DNA from: Clostridia bacterium
Lineage (GTDB): Bacteria > Bacillota > Clostridia > Oscillospirales > Acutalibacteraceae
Length of the DNA: 64,000 nucleotides
Assembly: GCA_017395425.1 (NCBI GenBank)
Contig: JAFPUM010000043.1
Location: forward strand, 1 to 64,000
Direction of reading: 5' to 3'
Part shown: positions 24,532-32,937 of the stretch, one piece after another
Layout of the letters: every line of letters starts with the position of its first letter
Position numbering within the stretch: position 1 is the stretch's first letter
Notes under the pieces: model-generated
The model's database searches: none
What the model saw: the letters and a program-made list of their open reading frames with translations, nothing else
What the model was told of the DNA's origin: nothing
Made by a program: the position numbers and the translations under genes

Positions 24532-25356
24532 ATGAAGAAGCCGGTCATTACGACCGTGGCGGCGGTGTGTCTGGCGCTGCTGACAGCGGTGCTGCCGGCG
24601 CTCCACGCCGCGGAAATCGTGCAGGGCGTGCGAAACGGCGCGCCGGGACAAGCCAGTCTGACGTCGGGAGAACAGCTTCTGACTCAATGCGGCGCCGTTT
24701 CGGTGGAAGCCGCCCAACGCAGGGTGGACGCCTCGCGGGAAAGCTATCGGGAAACCGTGGCGGCGGAAAACGTGCGGCAGACCATTGAGGATGAAATCAC
24801 GCAGATTGAGCGGGGCGAACTGACCTATCGCGAAGTATTCCGCGAGGTGTATATCTGCGGCGATTCGCTGATGTGCGGGCTGGACGTGGTGGGTCTCATC
24901 AACGGACGGCACCTCATCGCCAAGGTCAGCGCCAATCTCACGCATCTCGAGGACAATCTGAACCGTCTCATCCGCGCCAAGCCCCGTGTGCTGATTCTTC
25001 ATTACGGCGTCAATGCCGTCGCCAGCAATGAACCCGCCGCACAGCGCTTTATCAAACGGTACGGCGAGGATATCGAAAAAATCCGCGCGGGATCACCGCA
25101 TACCCGCATTATCGTGAGCCTGCTCTTCCCGGTGGACGAAACCATCGCTACCAAACCGCGCTTTACTTGGGTGGGACGTTTCAATGAACTGCTCGTCGAA
25201 ATGTGCGACGAAAAAGGATTGGAATATCTCGATACCACGCCCCTGCTGCAGGAACATACCGAATTCTACACCGCCGACGGCATCCATCAGGACAAAAAAT
25301 TTTACAGCCAGTATTGGTTCCCCTATATCATGAGAGAAAAGGAGATTTACGCATGA
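24532..25356 (+). CDS. Secreted SGNH/GDSL-like hydrolase of a polysaccharide O-acylation module
   Basis: A 274-residue protein with an N-terminal signal peptide (VCLALLTAVLPALHA, residues about 9-26). The nucleophile motif GDSLM is near residue 109, an N-containing block III is LHYGVNAV, and the catalytic DGIHQ (Asp-x-x-His) is near the C-terminus. Together these are the SGNH/GDSL fold. The family includes carbohydrate acetylesterases and transferases. Its stop overlaps the next start (ATGA), and MBOAT and DHHW genes follow, which places it in an extracellular O-acetylation system of the cell envelope. Whether it adds or removes acetyl groups cannot be told. Confidence 0.85.
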   Translation: MKKPVITTVAAVCLALLTAVLPALHAAEIVQGVRNGAPGQASLTSGEQLLTQCGAVSVEAAQRRVDASRESYRETVAAENVRQTIEDEITQIERGELTYREVFREVYICGDSLMCGLDVVGLINGRHLIAKVSANLTHLEDNLNRLIRAKPRVLILHYGVNAVASNEPAAQRFIKRYGEDIEKIRAGSPHTRIIVSLLFPVDETIATKPRFTWVGRFNELLVEMCDEKGLEYLDTTPLLQEHTEFYTADGIHQDKKFYSQYWFPYIMREKEIYA

Positions 25357-25823
25357 AAGCGCTGCGTCTCAAGGAAATTCTCTGCGTACTGCTGACAGTC
25401 GCTTTCATCGTGCTGGTGACGCGTCACGAACCCCCGAGCAGCGTGAGCGCGCAGGATATGGCGGCGGCGCTTTGCCGCGTGACCGACGTGTCCGCGCTCG
25501 ACGAATGCAAAAACGCCGACTTCCGCCGGGAAATTCAGCTCAATCCCAACGATTATGACGGGGTGGTGTTTTATTCATCGCCCAACATTATGGAGGTTCG
25601 GGAACTGCTGGTGGTAAGGCTGACGGACGAATCGCAGGGCGAGGCTCTGACCGAATGCCTTCGCAGCCGTGTGGAGGAGAAACGTAAGCTGTTCCACGCT
25701 TACGCGCCGGAACAGGAAGCGCTGCTGGACGGGTATGTGCTGGAAAATACGAGAGGATTTGTGCTGTTTGCGGTGAGTGAGAATCCCGAAGCGGTGCGGC
25801 AGACATTTAAGGAAACACTGTAA
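25353..25823 (+). CDS. DUF4358-type membrane-anchored protein
   Basis: A 156-residue protein beginning at the ATG of an ATGA overlap with the SGNH gene, so it is translationally coupled. One N-terminal hydrophobic helix (ILCVLLTVAFIVLVT, residues about 8-23) acts as anchor or signal. The outer domain ends in the pattern EKRKLFHAYAPEQ...LLDGYVLENTRGFVLFAVSENPE, which I recognise as DUF4358. In Firmicutes such genes regularly accompany MBOAT/SGNH pairs. The molecular role is unknown. A family-A repeat follows the stop. Confidence 0.75.
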   Translation: MKALRLKEILCVLLTVAFIVLVTRHEPPSSVSAQDMAAALCRVTDVSALDECKNADFRREIQLNPNDYDGVVFYSSPNIMEVRELLVVRLTDESQGEALTECLRSRVEEKRKLFHAYAPEQEALLDGYVLENTRGFVLFAVSENPEAVRQTFKETL

Positions 25824-25827
25824 GTCA

Positions 25828-26007
25828 GGCAGAATTAGCCGCGCAGCGGCGCGGGGTGCAGGGGGTAAGCTCCCTGCCGAGGTCAAGGGCGAGTAGCCCT
25901 TGCAGGGGACCGGGGGCGGCGCCACCGGCAGGCAGGCGAAAGCCTGCCGAGCGAGACGAGCCAATCTCTACAACGGGGAAGGGCGAATCCGGACAGGGGA
26001 ACCCTCC
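25828..26007 (+). repeat. Family-A repeat copy 7, 3' of the DUF4358 gene
   Basis: A complete modular copy (AATTAGCCGCGCAGCGGCG to GGGGAAGGGCGAATCC). It interrupts the O-acylation operon between the DUF4358 and MBOAT genes. Confidence 0.85.
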
Positions 26008-26017
26008 CCGTCGCCAA

Positions 26018-26068
26018 CTGCCTGACACGCGTCCGGGCTTTTGTCCCGATGCTCGCGTCCGGAATCTG
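26018..26068 (+). repeat. Fragment of repeat family B
   Basis: A stretch around GCGTCCGGGCTTTTGTCCCG with a GATGC..GCG continuation. It matches the central part of the longer copies at 35815-36030 and 46838-47055. Confidence 0.6.
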
Positions 26069-26100
26069 ACAGTCTGTTAAACGGAAGGAGTGAGGCTTGT

Positions 26101-27522
26101 ATGGTGTTTAGCAGCGCCGTCTTTTTGTTTCTGTTTTTACCGGCGGTATTGGTACTGTATTACCTTCCGGTGTTTTTTTGGAACGACGCCTGGGAAACTG
26201 CCCGCAAAAACACGGTGCTTTGTCTTGCCAGCCTGCTGTTTTACGCATGGGGCGAGCCGGTTTATGTGATCCTCATGCTGCTGAGTATCGCCTTCAATTA
26301 TTACATCGGTCTGGATATCGGACGGCACGCCGACCGTCCCTCCCGCCAAAAGATCATTCTGGCGGCGGCGGTGGTGTTTGACCTGCTGATTCTGGGCTTT
26401 TTCAAATACGGCAATTTTCTGATCGACAACCTCAACGGTCTTTTGGCGTGGGATATCGAGCCGCTCCAGGTATCGCTGCCGGTGGGCATCTCCTTTTACA
26501 CCTTCCAGATTCTCTCCTACGTCGTGGACGTCTATCGCGGCACGGTCAAACCCCAGAAAAATCCCGTGGCGTTCGCGATGTACGTCACGATGTTCCCTCA
26601 GCTCATCGCGGGTCCCATCGTGCAGTACGCTGACATCGAAAAACGTCTCGGCAAACGGCAGGTTACGCCCGAAAGCTTCTTTGACGGCGTAACGGTCTTT
26701 CTGCGGGGACTGGGCAAAAAGGTGCTGTTTGCCAACACCATCGGGCGCTTCTACACCGAAATCGCCGCCGGCGACGTGGTTCACGCGAGCGCCGCCACCA
26801 TGTGGCTCGGCATCGCCTGCTACACCATGCAGATTTATTTCGACTTCGGCGGCTATTCCGATATGGCCATCGGTCTGGGGCGGATGTTCGGCTTTGAATT
26901 CCTCCGCAATTTCAACTTTCCCTATCTCGCCGACAGCGTCAAGGATTTCTGGCGGCGCTGGCATATTTCACTCAGCAGCTGGTTCCGCGACTATGTCTAC
27001 ATTCCGCTCGGCGGCAGCCGACGCGGCACCCTCCGCACGGTGATCAATCTCGCTGTCGTCTGGAGCCTGACGGGATTATGGCACGGCGCGGCATGGAATT
27101 TTATCGCGTGGGGCGCTTTTTACGGACTGCTGCTTATCGGGGAGAAATTTGTCTGGGCGGGTATTCTGCCCAAAATTCCCGGCTGGGCGCGTCATATCGG
27201 CACCATGATGATTGTCATGATCGGCTGGGTTTTCTTCGCGAGTGACAGTATGGGCGACGCGGTTGTCTTTCTGCGCTCCATGTTCTGTCTCAACGGCAAT
27301 GCGCCGTGGGACGCTGCGTTTGTCTATTATCTCTCGTCCTGCGCCTTCCCGCTGGCGTTGATGAGCCTGAGCGCCTTCGGCATCTGCGACCGTATGCCCA
27401 AGCCCCGACGTCAGGCACTCCGATTGGCAGGCAACGGGATTTTCTACGCGGTTGTGCTGGTGCTGAGCGTCATCTGTCTGGTGAGCAGCACCTACAACCC
27501 CTTCCTCTATTTCCGATTCTGA
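26101..27522 (+). CDS. MBOAT-family O-acyltransferase (AlgI/DltB-like)
   Basis: A 473-residue polytopic membrane enzyme starting at ATG after GGAAGGAG. It is expected to move an acyl group (usually acetyl) from a cytosolic donor across the membrane to a polysaccharide. Landmarks are FLPAVLVLYYLP near the N-terminus, MFPQLIAGPIVQYADIEKRL, QIYFDFGGYSDMAIGLGRMF, FWRRWHISLSSWFRDYVYIPLGG and the catalytic-His motif TGLWHGAAWNFIAWG. All are characteristic of AlgI/PatA-type MBOATs. It lies between DUF4358/SGNH and DHHW genes, the standard layout of an AlgI-AlgX-like O-acetylation pathway. The polymer is unknown. Confidence 0.93.
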   Translation: MVFSSAVFLFLFLPAVLVLYYLPVFFWNDAWETARKNTVLCLASLLFYAWGEPVYVILMLLSIAFNYYIGLDIGRHADRPSRQKIILAAAVVFDLLILGFFKYGNFLIDNLNGLLAWDIEPLQVSLPVGISFYTFQILSYVVDVYRGTVKPQKNPVAFAMYVTMFPQLIAGPIVQYADIEKRLGKRQVTPESFFDGVTVFLRGLGKKVLFANTIGRFYTEIAAGDVVHASAATMWLGIACYTMQIYFDFGGYSDMAIGLGRMFGFEFLRNFNFPYLADSVKDFWRRWHISLSSWFRDYVYIPLGGSRRGTLRTVINLAVVWSLTGLWHGAAWNFIAWGAFYGLLLIGEKFVWAGILPKIPGWARHIGTMMIVMIGWVFFASDSMGDAVVFLRSMFCLNGNAPWDAAFVYYLSSCAFPLALMSLSAFGICDRMPKPRRQALRLAGNGIFYAVVLVLSVICLVSSTYNPFLYFRF

Positions 27523-27549
27523 TGCCAACGGCAAGGGAGGTATGACGGT

Positions 27550-28758
27550 ATGGCGGATATGGAAAACATGGAAAATATAGAACAATCACAGGACAAAAAC
27601 ACGGAACATAAAAAAAACGGAACCGCTGTGCTATGCGGCATGGGAAGCGTGCTGTTTGTGGCGGGACTTATCGCGGTGAGCGTCTGTGGCTTCCTCACGC
27701 CTGACCGCCGCCAGTCCGACACCGAAAACCGTCTGCTTCAGTCTTTGCCGGGACTTTCGTGGCAGGTGGTCGCCGACGGAAGCTATATGCGCGAGCTGGA
27801 AAGCTATCTGACCGATCAGTTCCCGGAGCGGGATTTCATCGTGCGGTGCAAGACCTATCTCGACCTGCTCTGCGGCAGCCGTCAGCTCAACGGCATCTAT
27901 CTCGGGCGAGACAATCAGCTCTTTGAACCTCAGACGGTTCCCGACGCGGCTCAGGTGGAAACTATTACCGGCGGCATTCGCCAATTCTGCCGCAGCCATC
28001 CCGACGCGCAGAAAGCCGTCGCTATCGCGCCCAATGCGACACTCCTGATGAAAGATCAATTGCCCTACGGCGTGACGCAGTACGACCAGCGGGAGGTACT
28101 CTCGCAGCTCCGGGACAAAATTGTCGGGGACGACGCGCCGAACACTCGCTGGATTGACTGCCCGGCGGCGCTGGAAACCGTCACCGATACCCGGCTCTAT
28201 TACCGCACCGACCATCACTGGACCACGCGCGCCGCCTATGCCGTGTTCCGTGACATCGCCGTGCAGTGGGAACTGCCCGCCGATACGGTGACCTACGACT
28301 TCGCGCTTGTCACCGACCGGTTTCAGGGAACGCTGGCTTCTTCCTCCGGCATTACCCACATTTACGACGACATCGAAATCTGTATGCCGCACGGGTTCGA
28401 GGGCATGAGCGTGATCGAATATGAAAACGAAAATCTCAAAACCACCACCTTCTTCAACACCGAGAAACTCTGCGGCGCCAATGCATACGAAGTTTTTCTG
28501 GGCGGCAACTACGCCAAGCTGGTAATACAAAACGCGGTGGAAAACAACCGGACACTGCTGGTGCTCAAGGATTCCTATGCCAACTGTATGATTCCGATGC
28601 TGGCACCGTATTTTTCCCAGATCATCGTGATCGACCCGCGCTATTTCAACGATTCCGTCGAAGGCTGTATGCAGGATTACGGCGTGACCCATGTGCTGTT
28701 CCTCTACAACCTCAACACCTTCCTCTCCGACCGCTCCCTCGCCGACACCATTGAATAA
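27550..28758 (+). CDS. DHHW/AlgX-like SGNH-fold protein, MBOAT partner
   Basis: A 402-residue protein with one N-terminal membrane anchor (residues about 27-50) and an outside catalytic domain. The YYRTDHHWTTRAAY segment contains the DHHW signature of AlgJ/AlgX-type acetyltransferases that accept the acyl group from MBOAT proteins. Further signs are GIYLGRDNQLFE near residue 118 and a late SGNH-type Ser region (LLVLKDSYANCMIPML). Start ATG 27550 follows AGGGAGG and lies 27 bp after the MBOAT stop. It is the last gene of the module. Confidence 0.88.
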   Translation: MADMENMENIEQSQDKNTEHKKNGTAVLCGMGSVLFVAGLIAVSVCGFLTPDRRQSDTENRLLQSLPGLSWQVVADGSYMRELESYLTDQFPERDFIVRCKTYLDLLCGSRQLNGIYLGRDNQLFEPQTVPDAAQVETITGGIRQFCRSHPDAQKAVAIAPNATLLMKDQLPYGVTQYDQREVLSQLRDKIVGDDAPNTRWIDCPAALETVTDTRLYYRTDHHWTTRAAYAVFRDIAVQWELPADTVTYDFALVTDRFQGTLASSSGITHIYDDIEICMPHGFEGMSVIEYENENLKTTTFFNTEKLCGANAYEVFLGGNYAKLVIQNAVENNRTLLVLKDSYANCMIPMLAPYFSQIIVIDPRYFNDSVEGCMQDYGVTHVLFLYNLNTFLSDRSLADTIE

Positions 28759-28785
28759 TGCGGAATGCGGAATTGATATGCAGGG

Positions 28786-28814
28786 TTGACGATTATCTGA
28801 AAATGATGTATGAT
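28786..28814 (+). promoter_or_regulatory. Promoter of the Zn-ribbon membrane protein gene
   Basis: TTGACG (28786-28791), 17 bp, TATGAT (28809-28814). It follows a GGAATGC short tandem repeat after the DHHW stop. Confidence 0.6.
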
Positions 28815-28892
28815 AAGTCTATAATCTAAAAAAGCCTTTCGTGTTTTCAACGATTTAACATAAAACTGTGGAAAAAAGGACGTGTATGGGTT

Positions 28893-30086
28893 ATGGTAAC
28901 TCCAAGGCTGTCGTCTTGGCAGACAAAAAATCATTATCGCTCCGACGGCGATGTGGTCTATGGCGTATATCAGGGGTGCGGCTTTTCGGTGAGTGAAGAG
29001 GACGACGGCGGTCTGCTCTTCATCTTCATGCTGACCCCCCGTGACGACGACGCGTTTGACGATCTCGAGGACGCGCTGGCGGATGACGGCGGCGATATCG
29101 CCGAGGCGCAGGTAGGCGACGTGGAAGGCTATCTCGCCCTCTTCTTCGACCAGAGCAGCGGCGGCGTTTCGCCGCGCACAATGGAAGGCGTGCTGGATTT
29201 TGTCGCGGATCAGGCGAGAGCCTGCGGATTCCGCGTGCCGAATACCTGCGTCAAGTGCGGCGCACGCGCCACGAAGCGTTCGTTTGTGGACGGTATGGTG
29301 CAGCCGCTTTGTGTCGATTGCAGCGAGGAAAACCGTCGGCAGCACCGTGCCGCGGCATCCAAGCCCGAAAAACGTCCCGCGCCCGCTCCGATGACCGATG
29401 AAGACGAGCGTTACACCGCACAGTATACCCCCATCGTCGCGGACGACAGCAAATACGACGATTCCTACGACGAATACGCGGGCATGGCAACTGACGAGAG
29501 CCGTTACCGTACCACGCAATATCCCCCCCGTTCCCGTCAGGAGGACAACAATCCCTCCCCGATGCCCCGGTTCGACGCGACGCCCATCGCTTTCAACGAC
29601 GACGGCGAGGAGGAATACCGCGAACTGGTGGGCGAAACCGGTGAACATTCCGCTACGCGGCGCGAGACACTCATTGACGGCAGTGCCGCGATGGGGTTCG
29701 CGGGCGCGTTTTTGGGCGCCGTGGCAGGCGTGATTCCCTATATCATCGTGGCGCTGGGACTGAAATTTCCGATGGCCGCACTGTGCTTCCCCGCCGGTAT
29801 GATGGCGGTGTGGTGCTATACCCTGCTCAAGGGACGGAAATCCATGGTCTTCGGCATGAGCGTCAGTATCGGCGTGAGCGCGCTGCTGTCGTTTGCCACG
29901 ATGTGGCTGTGCATGACGGTGTTCAATATGAACCAGAGCCGTTCCTTCAGCGCCGCTATGAGCTATCTCTTCAGCGAGCAGATGACATTCTTTGTCTTCA
30001 ATACGATCTTTGCCATTCTGGGCGCGGCATTCGGCGCGCTGTTCATGATTGTGGTCATGGCAAAATATATCAGCGACGAGGATTGA
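28893..30086 (+). CDS. Zinc-ribbon membrane protein of unknown function
   Basis: A 397-residue protein. The N-terminal domain (about 1-110, acidic, DDDAFDDLEDALADDGGD) is followed by a CVKCG...CVDC zinc-ribbon-like pair of CxxC motifs (about 115-142), a charged linker (about 150-250), then four hydrophobic segments (about 265-390). The orientation would put the ribbon and linker in the cytosol. I do not recognise the family; similar layouts occur in Clostridia next to DUF4153-type genes. The start ATG has a moderate AAAGGA site. It has its own promoter and is followed by a family-A repeat. Confidence 0.75.
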   Translation: MVTPRLSSWQTKNHYRSDGDVVYGVYQGCGFSVSEEDDGGLLFIFMLTPRDDDAFDDLEDALADDGGDIAEAQVGDVEGYLALFFDQSSGGVSPRTMEGVLDFVADQARACGFRVPNTCVKCGARATKRSFVDGMVQPLCVDCSEENRRQHRAAASKPEKRPAPAPMTDEDERYTAQYTPIVADDSKYDDSYDEYAGMATDESRYRTTQYPPRSRQEDNNPSPMPRFDATPIAFNDDGEEEYRELVGETGEHSATRRETLIDGSAAMGFAGAFLGAVAGVIPYIIVALGLKFPMAALCFPAGMMAVWCYTLLKGRKSMVFGMSVSIGVSALLSFATMWLCMTVFNMNQSRSFSAAMSYLFSEQMTFFVFNTIFAILGAAFGALFMIVVMAKYISDED

Positions 30087-30097
30087 TTTAAAACAAG

Positions 30098-30300
30098 GGT
30101 ACGCAATTAGCCGCGAAGCGGCGCGGGGTGCAGGGGGTAAGCTCCCTGCCGAGGTCAAGGGCGAGTAGCCCTTGCAGGGGACCGGGGGCAGCGCCACCGG
30201 CGGGGAGTGGGGCAGAGCCCCACGAGGCAGGCTTTAGCCTGCCGAGCGAGACGAGCCACGATCCGCGACGGGGTCGGGCGAATACAGAAAATGAACCCTA
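30098..30300 (+). repeat. Family-A repeat copy 8
   Basis: Begins GCAATTAGCCGCGAAGCGGCG after the Zn-ribbon gene. It has an inserted GTGGGGCAGAGCCCCAC palindrome before GGCAGGCTTTAGCCTGCC, and ends in GGGGTCGGGCGAATAC. A GAATAGT tandem tract (about 30326-30362) separates it from hflX. Confidence 0.85.
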
Positions 30301-30379
30301 TCCGGATATACCGACCCGGCATTTAATGAATAATGAAGAGTGAATAGTGAATAGTGAATAGTGACAGGGAAGGCGACAC

Positions 30380-31651
30380 ATGGAACTATACGAAACCAAA
30401 CAACACGAAACAACCGCGCTGCTGGTGGGCGTTGACCTCGGCGAAAGCGACACCGAAGAATCTATGGCGGAACTGCGGGAGCTGGCTCGCACGGCGGGCG
30501 CGCAGGTCGCGGGCGTGATGGTGCAGAAGCGTCCCGCGCCCGATACGGCAACCTGCGTGGGCTCGGGATTTCTGGAGGAAATCGGTGAATTCTGCCGCGC
30601 CAACGACGTCAGCCTCATCATCTTTGACCGCGAACTCTCCCCCATTCAGATGCGCAACATCGAAGACGCCACCGACATCCGCACGATTGACCGCACCATG
30701 CTCATTCTCGATATTTTCGCCGGGAGAGCGCGTTCGAGCGAGGGCAAGCTGCAGGTCGAACTGGCGCAGCTTCGCTATATGCTGCCCCGTCTGACCGGCA
30801 AGGGCATTGCCATGAGCCGTCTGGGCGGCGGTATCGGCACGCGCGGTCCGGGTGAAACCAAACTCGAAACCGATCGCCGTCATATCCGCGGAAAAATCGA
30901 CAATCTGAAAGAAAAACTCGCCGAAGTCGCCGGACAGCGCAGCCGTTATCGGGAACGCCGCCGACGGGACGGCATTGTGACGGTCGCTATTGTGGGCTAT
31001 ACCAACGCGGGAAAATCCACGCTGCTCAATACGCTGACCCACGCGGGCGTACTGTCGGAAGATATGCTGTTCGCCACACTCGACCCGACAGCGCGGGCGC
31101 TGACCCTCCCTTCCGGCGGAAACGTCATGCTGGTGGACACGGTGGGATTTATCCGCCGCCTGCCCCATCATCTCATCGAGGCGTTCAAATCCACCCTGGA
31201 AGAAGCCGTGGAAGCCGACCTCATTCTCAATGTCTGCGACGGCTCGTCGCCCATTTTCCGCGACCATCTCCGCATTACCGGAGAACTGCTCGCCGAGCTC
31301 GGCGCGGCGGAAAAGCCGGTTCTCACCGTCATCAACAAAATCGACGCCGCTGACCCCGACAATCTGCTGGGGGTGGAAGGCGTGCGCATCAGCGCGAGAA
31401 CCGGCAAGGGTCTGGACGCGCTGCTCACCGCCATCGAACAGGCGCTCCCCGTCCGGAAGGTGCGGGTGAAGCTGTGCTTCCCCTTCGCCGACATCGGACG
31501 CTCTACCGTCGTGCGGGAAAACGGCACCGTCTTTGCCGAGGAATACACCGCTGACGGACTGGAACTCGACTGCCTCATCGACACGGTGACTGCCCAACGG
31601 CTCAAGGAATTTGTAATGCGGAATTCGGAATGCGGAATGCGTAATTTGTAA
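30380..31651 (+). CDS. hflX: GTPase HflX
   Basis: A 423-residue ribosome-associated GTPase that splits or rescues stalled ribosomes under stress. The N-terminal HflX domain contains GRARSSEGKLQVELAQLRYM and the GGGIGTRGPGETKLE signature. The G domain starts at residue 206 with GYTNAGKST (G1), has DTVGFIRRLPHHLIEAF (G3) and NKID (G4), followed by a short C-terminal domain. Length and motifs match the family. It starts at ATG after GGGAAGG. A terminator hairpin follows at 31700-31745. Confidence 0.95.
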   Translation: MELYETKQHETTALLVGVDLGESDTEESMAELRELARTAGAQVAGVMVQKRPAPDTATCVGSGFLEEIGEFCRANDVSLIIFDRELSPIQMRNIEDATDIRTIDRTMLILDIFAGRARSSEGKLQVELAQLRYMLPRLTGKGIAMSRLGGGIGTRGPGETKLETDRRHIRGKIDNLKEKLAEVAGQRSRYRERRRRDGIVTVAIVGYTNAGKSTLLNTLTHAGVLSEDMLFATLDPTARALTLPSGGNVMLVDTVGFIRRLPHHLIEAFKSTLEEAVEADLILNVCDGSSPIFRDHLRITGELLAELGAAEKPVLTVINKIDAADPDNLLGVEGVRISARTGKGLDALLTAIEQALPVRKVRVKLCFPFADIGRSTVVRENGTVFAEEYTADGLELDCLIDTVTAQRLKEFVMRNSECGMRNL

Positions 31652-31699
31652 TGTGAAATCTGAATATTACATTTTGGAATATTTTATTTGCTTTTTCAT

Positions 31700-31745
31700 C
31701 GGTCTGCTGTTTTTATATCAAAAATGGCAGACCGATTTTTTTGAT
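31700..31745 (+). terminator. hflX terminator
   Basis: An 8-bp CGGTCTGC/GCAGACCG stem with an AT-rich loop and a T7 run. Confidence 0.8.
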
Positions 31746-31823
31746 TTTGCGTGATGGCGGGGCAAACTATACAGGCGGAAATTTTTTTTTTCGCCAATGA
31801 TGAACGGAAGGAGTGATAACCCA

Positions 31824-32711
31824 TTGAACCGCATACAGAAAATTGCCATGTCGGTGGCGTGCGGTGCCGTACTGTCGGCGGCATTTCTGGTGACGTCGAT
31901 TTATCGCACCTTCGCCGCACAGCCAAAACGCCCCGGAAGCGCTTCTTCCACCAAGACGGCTGCTTCGGATACGTCAGGCACACAACCTACCGCTCCTACC
32001 GCGCCGCCGTCCCTGCCGGATTCTTCCTCCCTCAGCACCAAAAAAATCTGCTGGGGTCAGGGAACCCATTTTGATAACCTCAACCGACCACAGGACGCGG
32101 TGGACGCGCAGCGGAAATACGGCAGTCTCGGCGGTCACTTCGTGGACGATACCGAGGAAAAAATCCTCTATCTGACCTTTGACGAGGGATATGAGAACGG
32201 TTACAGCGACGATATTCTCGATACGCTCAGGCAGAAAGGCGTCAAGGCAACCTTCTTCATTACCGGCGATTACGCCAAACGCGAGGGTGAATTGGTGCAG
32301 CGCATGATTGACGAAGGTCACACCGTCGGCAACCACACCTGGAAGCATTATTCCATGCCCGAAAAATCGCTCGATACCTGCCGCGAGGAAATCACGCAGC
32401 TGTCGGACTATGTGGCGGAGCAGTACCATTATCAGATGACCACGCTCCGTCCGCCCAAGGGGGAATTTTCCGAGCGCACGCTGGCACTTGCAACCGAAAT
32501 GGGCTATTCCACATGGCTCTGGAGCTTTGCCTATAAAGACTGGGACGCCAACGCGCCCGGCGACCCGACCGCTTCGCTTCAGAAGCTCTGCGACAGACTG
32601 CATCCCGGCGGTATCTACCTGCTCCATGCGGTATCCTCCACCAATGCCGCCATACTGGGAGATTTTATCGATCAGGCGCAGGCGGAAGGGTATCGGTTTG
32701 TCACGCCGTAG
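31824..32711 (+). CDS. pdaA: Polysaccharide deacetylase, PdaA-like (spore cortex delta-lactam)
   Basis: A 295-residue secreted NodB-fold deacetylase. A hydrophobic N-terminus (SVACGAVLSAAFLVTSIY) is followed by a Thr/Ser/Pro linker, then the catalytic domain with YLTFDEGYENGYSDDILDTL (metal/base Asp region), HTVGNHTWKH (His ligands) and LRPPKGEFSE. The TFDxGYENG variant is typical of PdaA, which removes N-acetyl from muramic acid to form cortex delta-lactam, so it fits sporulation. The start is set at TTG 31824 behind GGAAGGAG (31806-31811); an upstream ATG at 31797 has no ribosome site. Assignment to PdaA rather than another NodB protein is fairly confident. Confidence 0.85.
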   Translation: MNRIQKIAMSVACGAVLSAAFLVTSIYRTFAAQPKRPGSASSTKTAASDTSGTQPTAPTAPPSLPDSSSLSTKKICWGQGTHFDNLNRPQDAVDAQRKYGSLGGHFVDDTEEKILYLTFDEGYENGYSDDILDTLRQKGVKATFFITGDYAKREGELVQRMIDEGHTVGNHTWKHYSMPEKSLDTCREEITQLSDYVAEQYHYQMTTLRPPKGEFSERTLALATEMGYSTWLWSFAYKDWDANAPGDPTASLQKLCDRLHPGGIYLLHAVSSTNAAILGDFIDQAQAEGYRFVTP

Positions 32712-32756
32712 CAGCCAAGCCGGAGCAGGGAAGATTCTTTCAAAATCCATCCATGC

Positions 32757-32808
32757 TAAAATCCCCGGAACCGTCGGCACACAAGCGCCGTTGATTCCGG
32801 GGATTTTT
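32757..32808 (+). terminator. Terminator after the deacetylase gene
   Basis: AAATCCCCGGAA pairs with TTCCGGGGATTT, with an inner GGC..GCC hairpin in the loop, followed by T5. Confidence 0.75.
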
Positions 32809-32809
32809 C

Positions 32810-32905
32810 CTAGGGATACGCTGATTAAAGGCTTGCCGTCGATTCCGCGCCGCGAGGATACGTCTTTGAGCGGTGCGAGAATCGACTTAATCAGCGTTTC
32901 CCTAG
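32810..32905. repeat. 96-bp palindromic element, MITE-like
   Basis: 19-bp terminal inverted repeats (32810-32828 and 32887-32905, one mismatch) enclose a second 8-bp inverted pair (GTCGATTC 32838-32845, GAATCGAC 32879-32886). There is no coding capacity and no clear target duplication. It could be a MITE or IS remnant, or a structured RNA end. Confidence 0.55.
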
Positions 32906-32937
32906 ATTAACGCAACAGACCTTTTATCTGAAACGCA

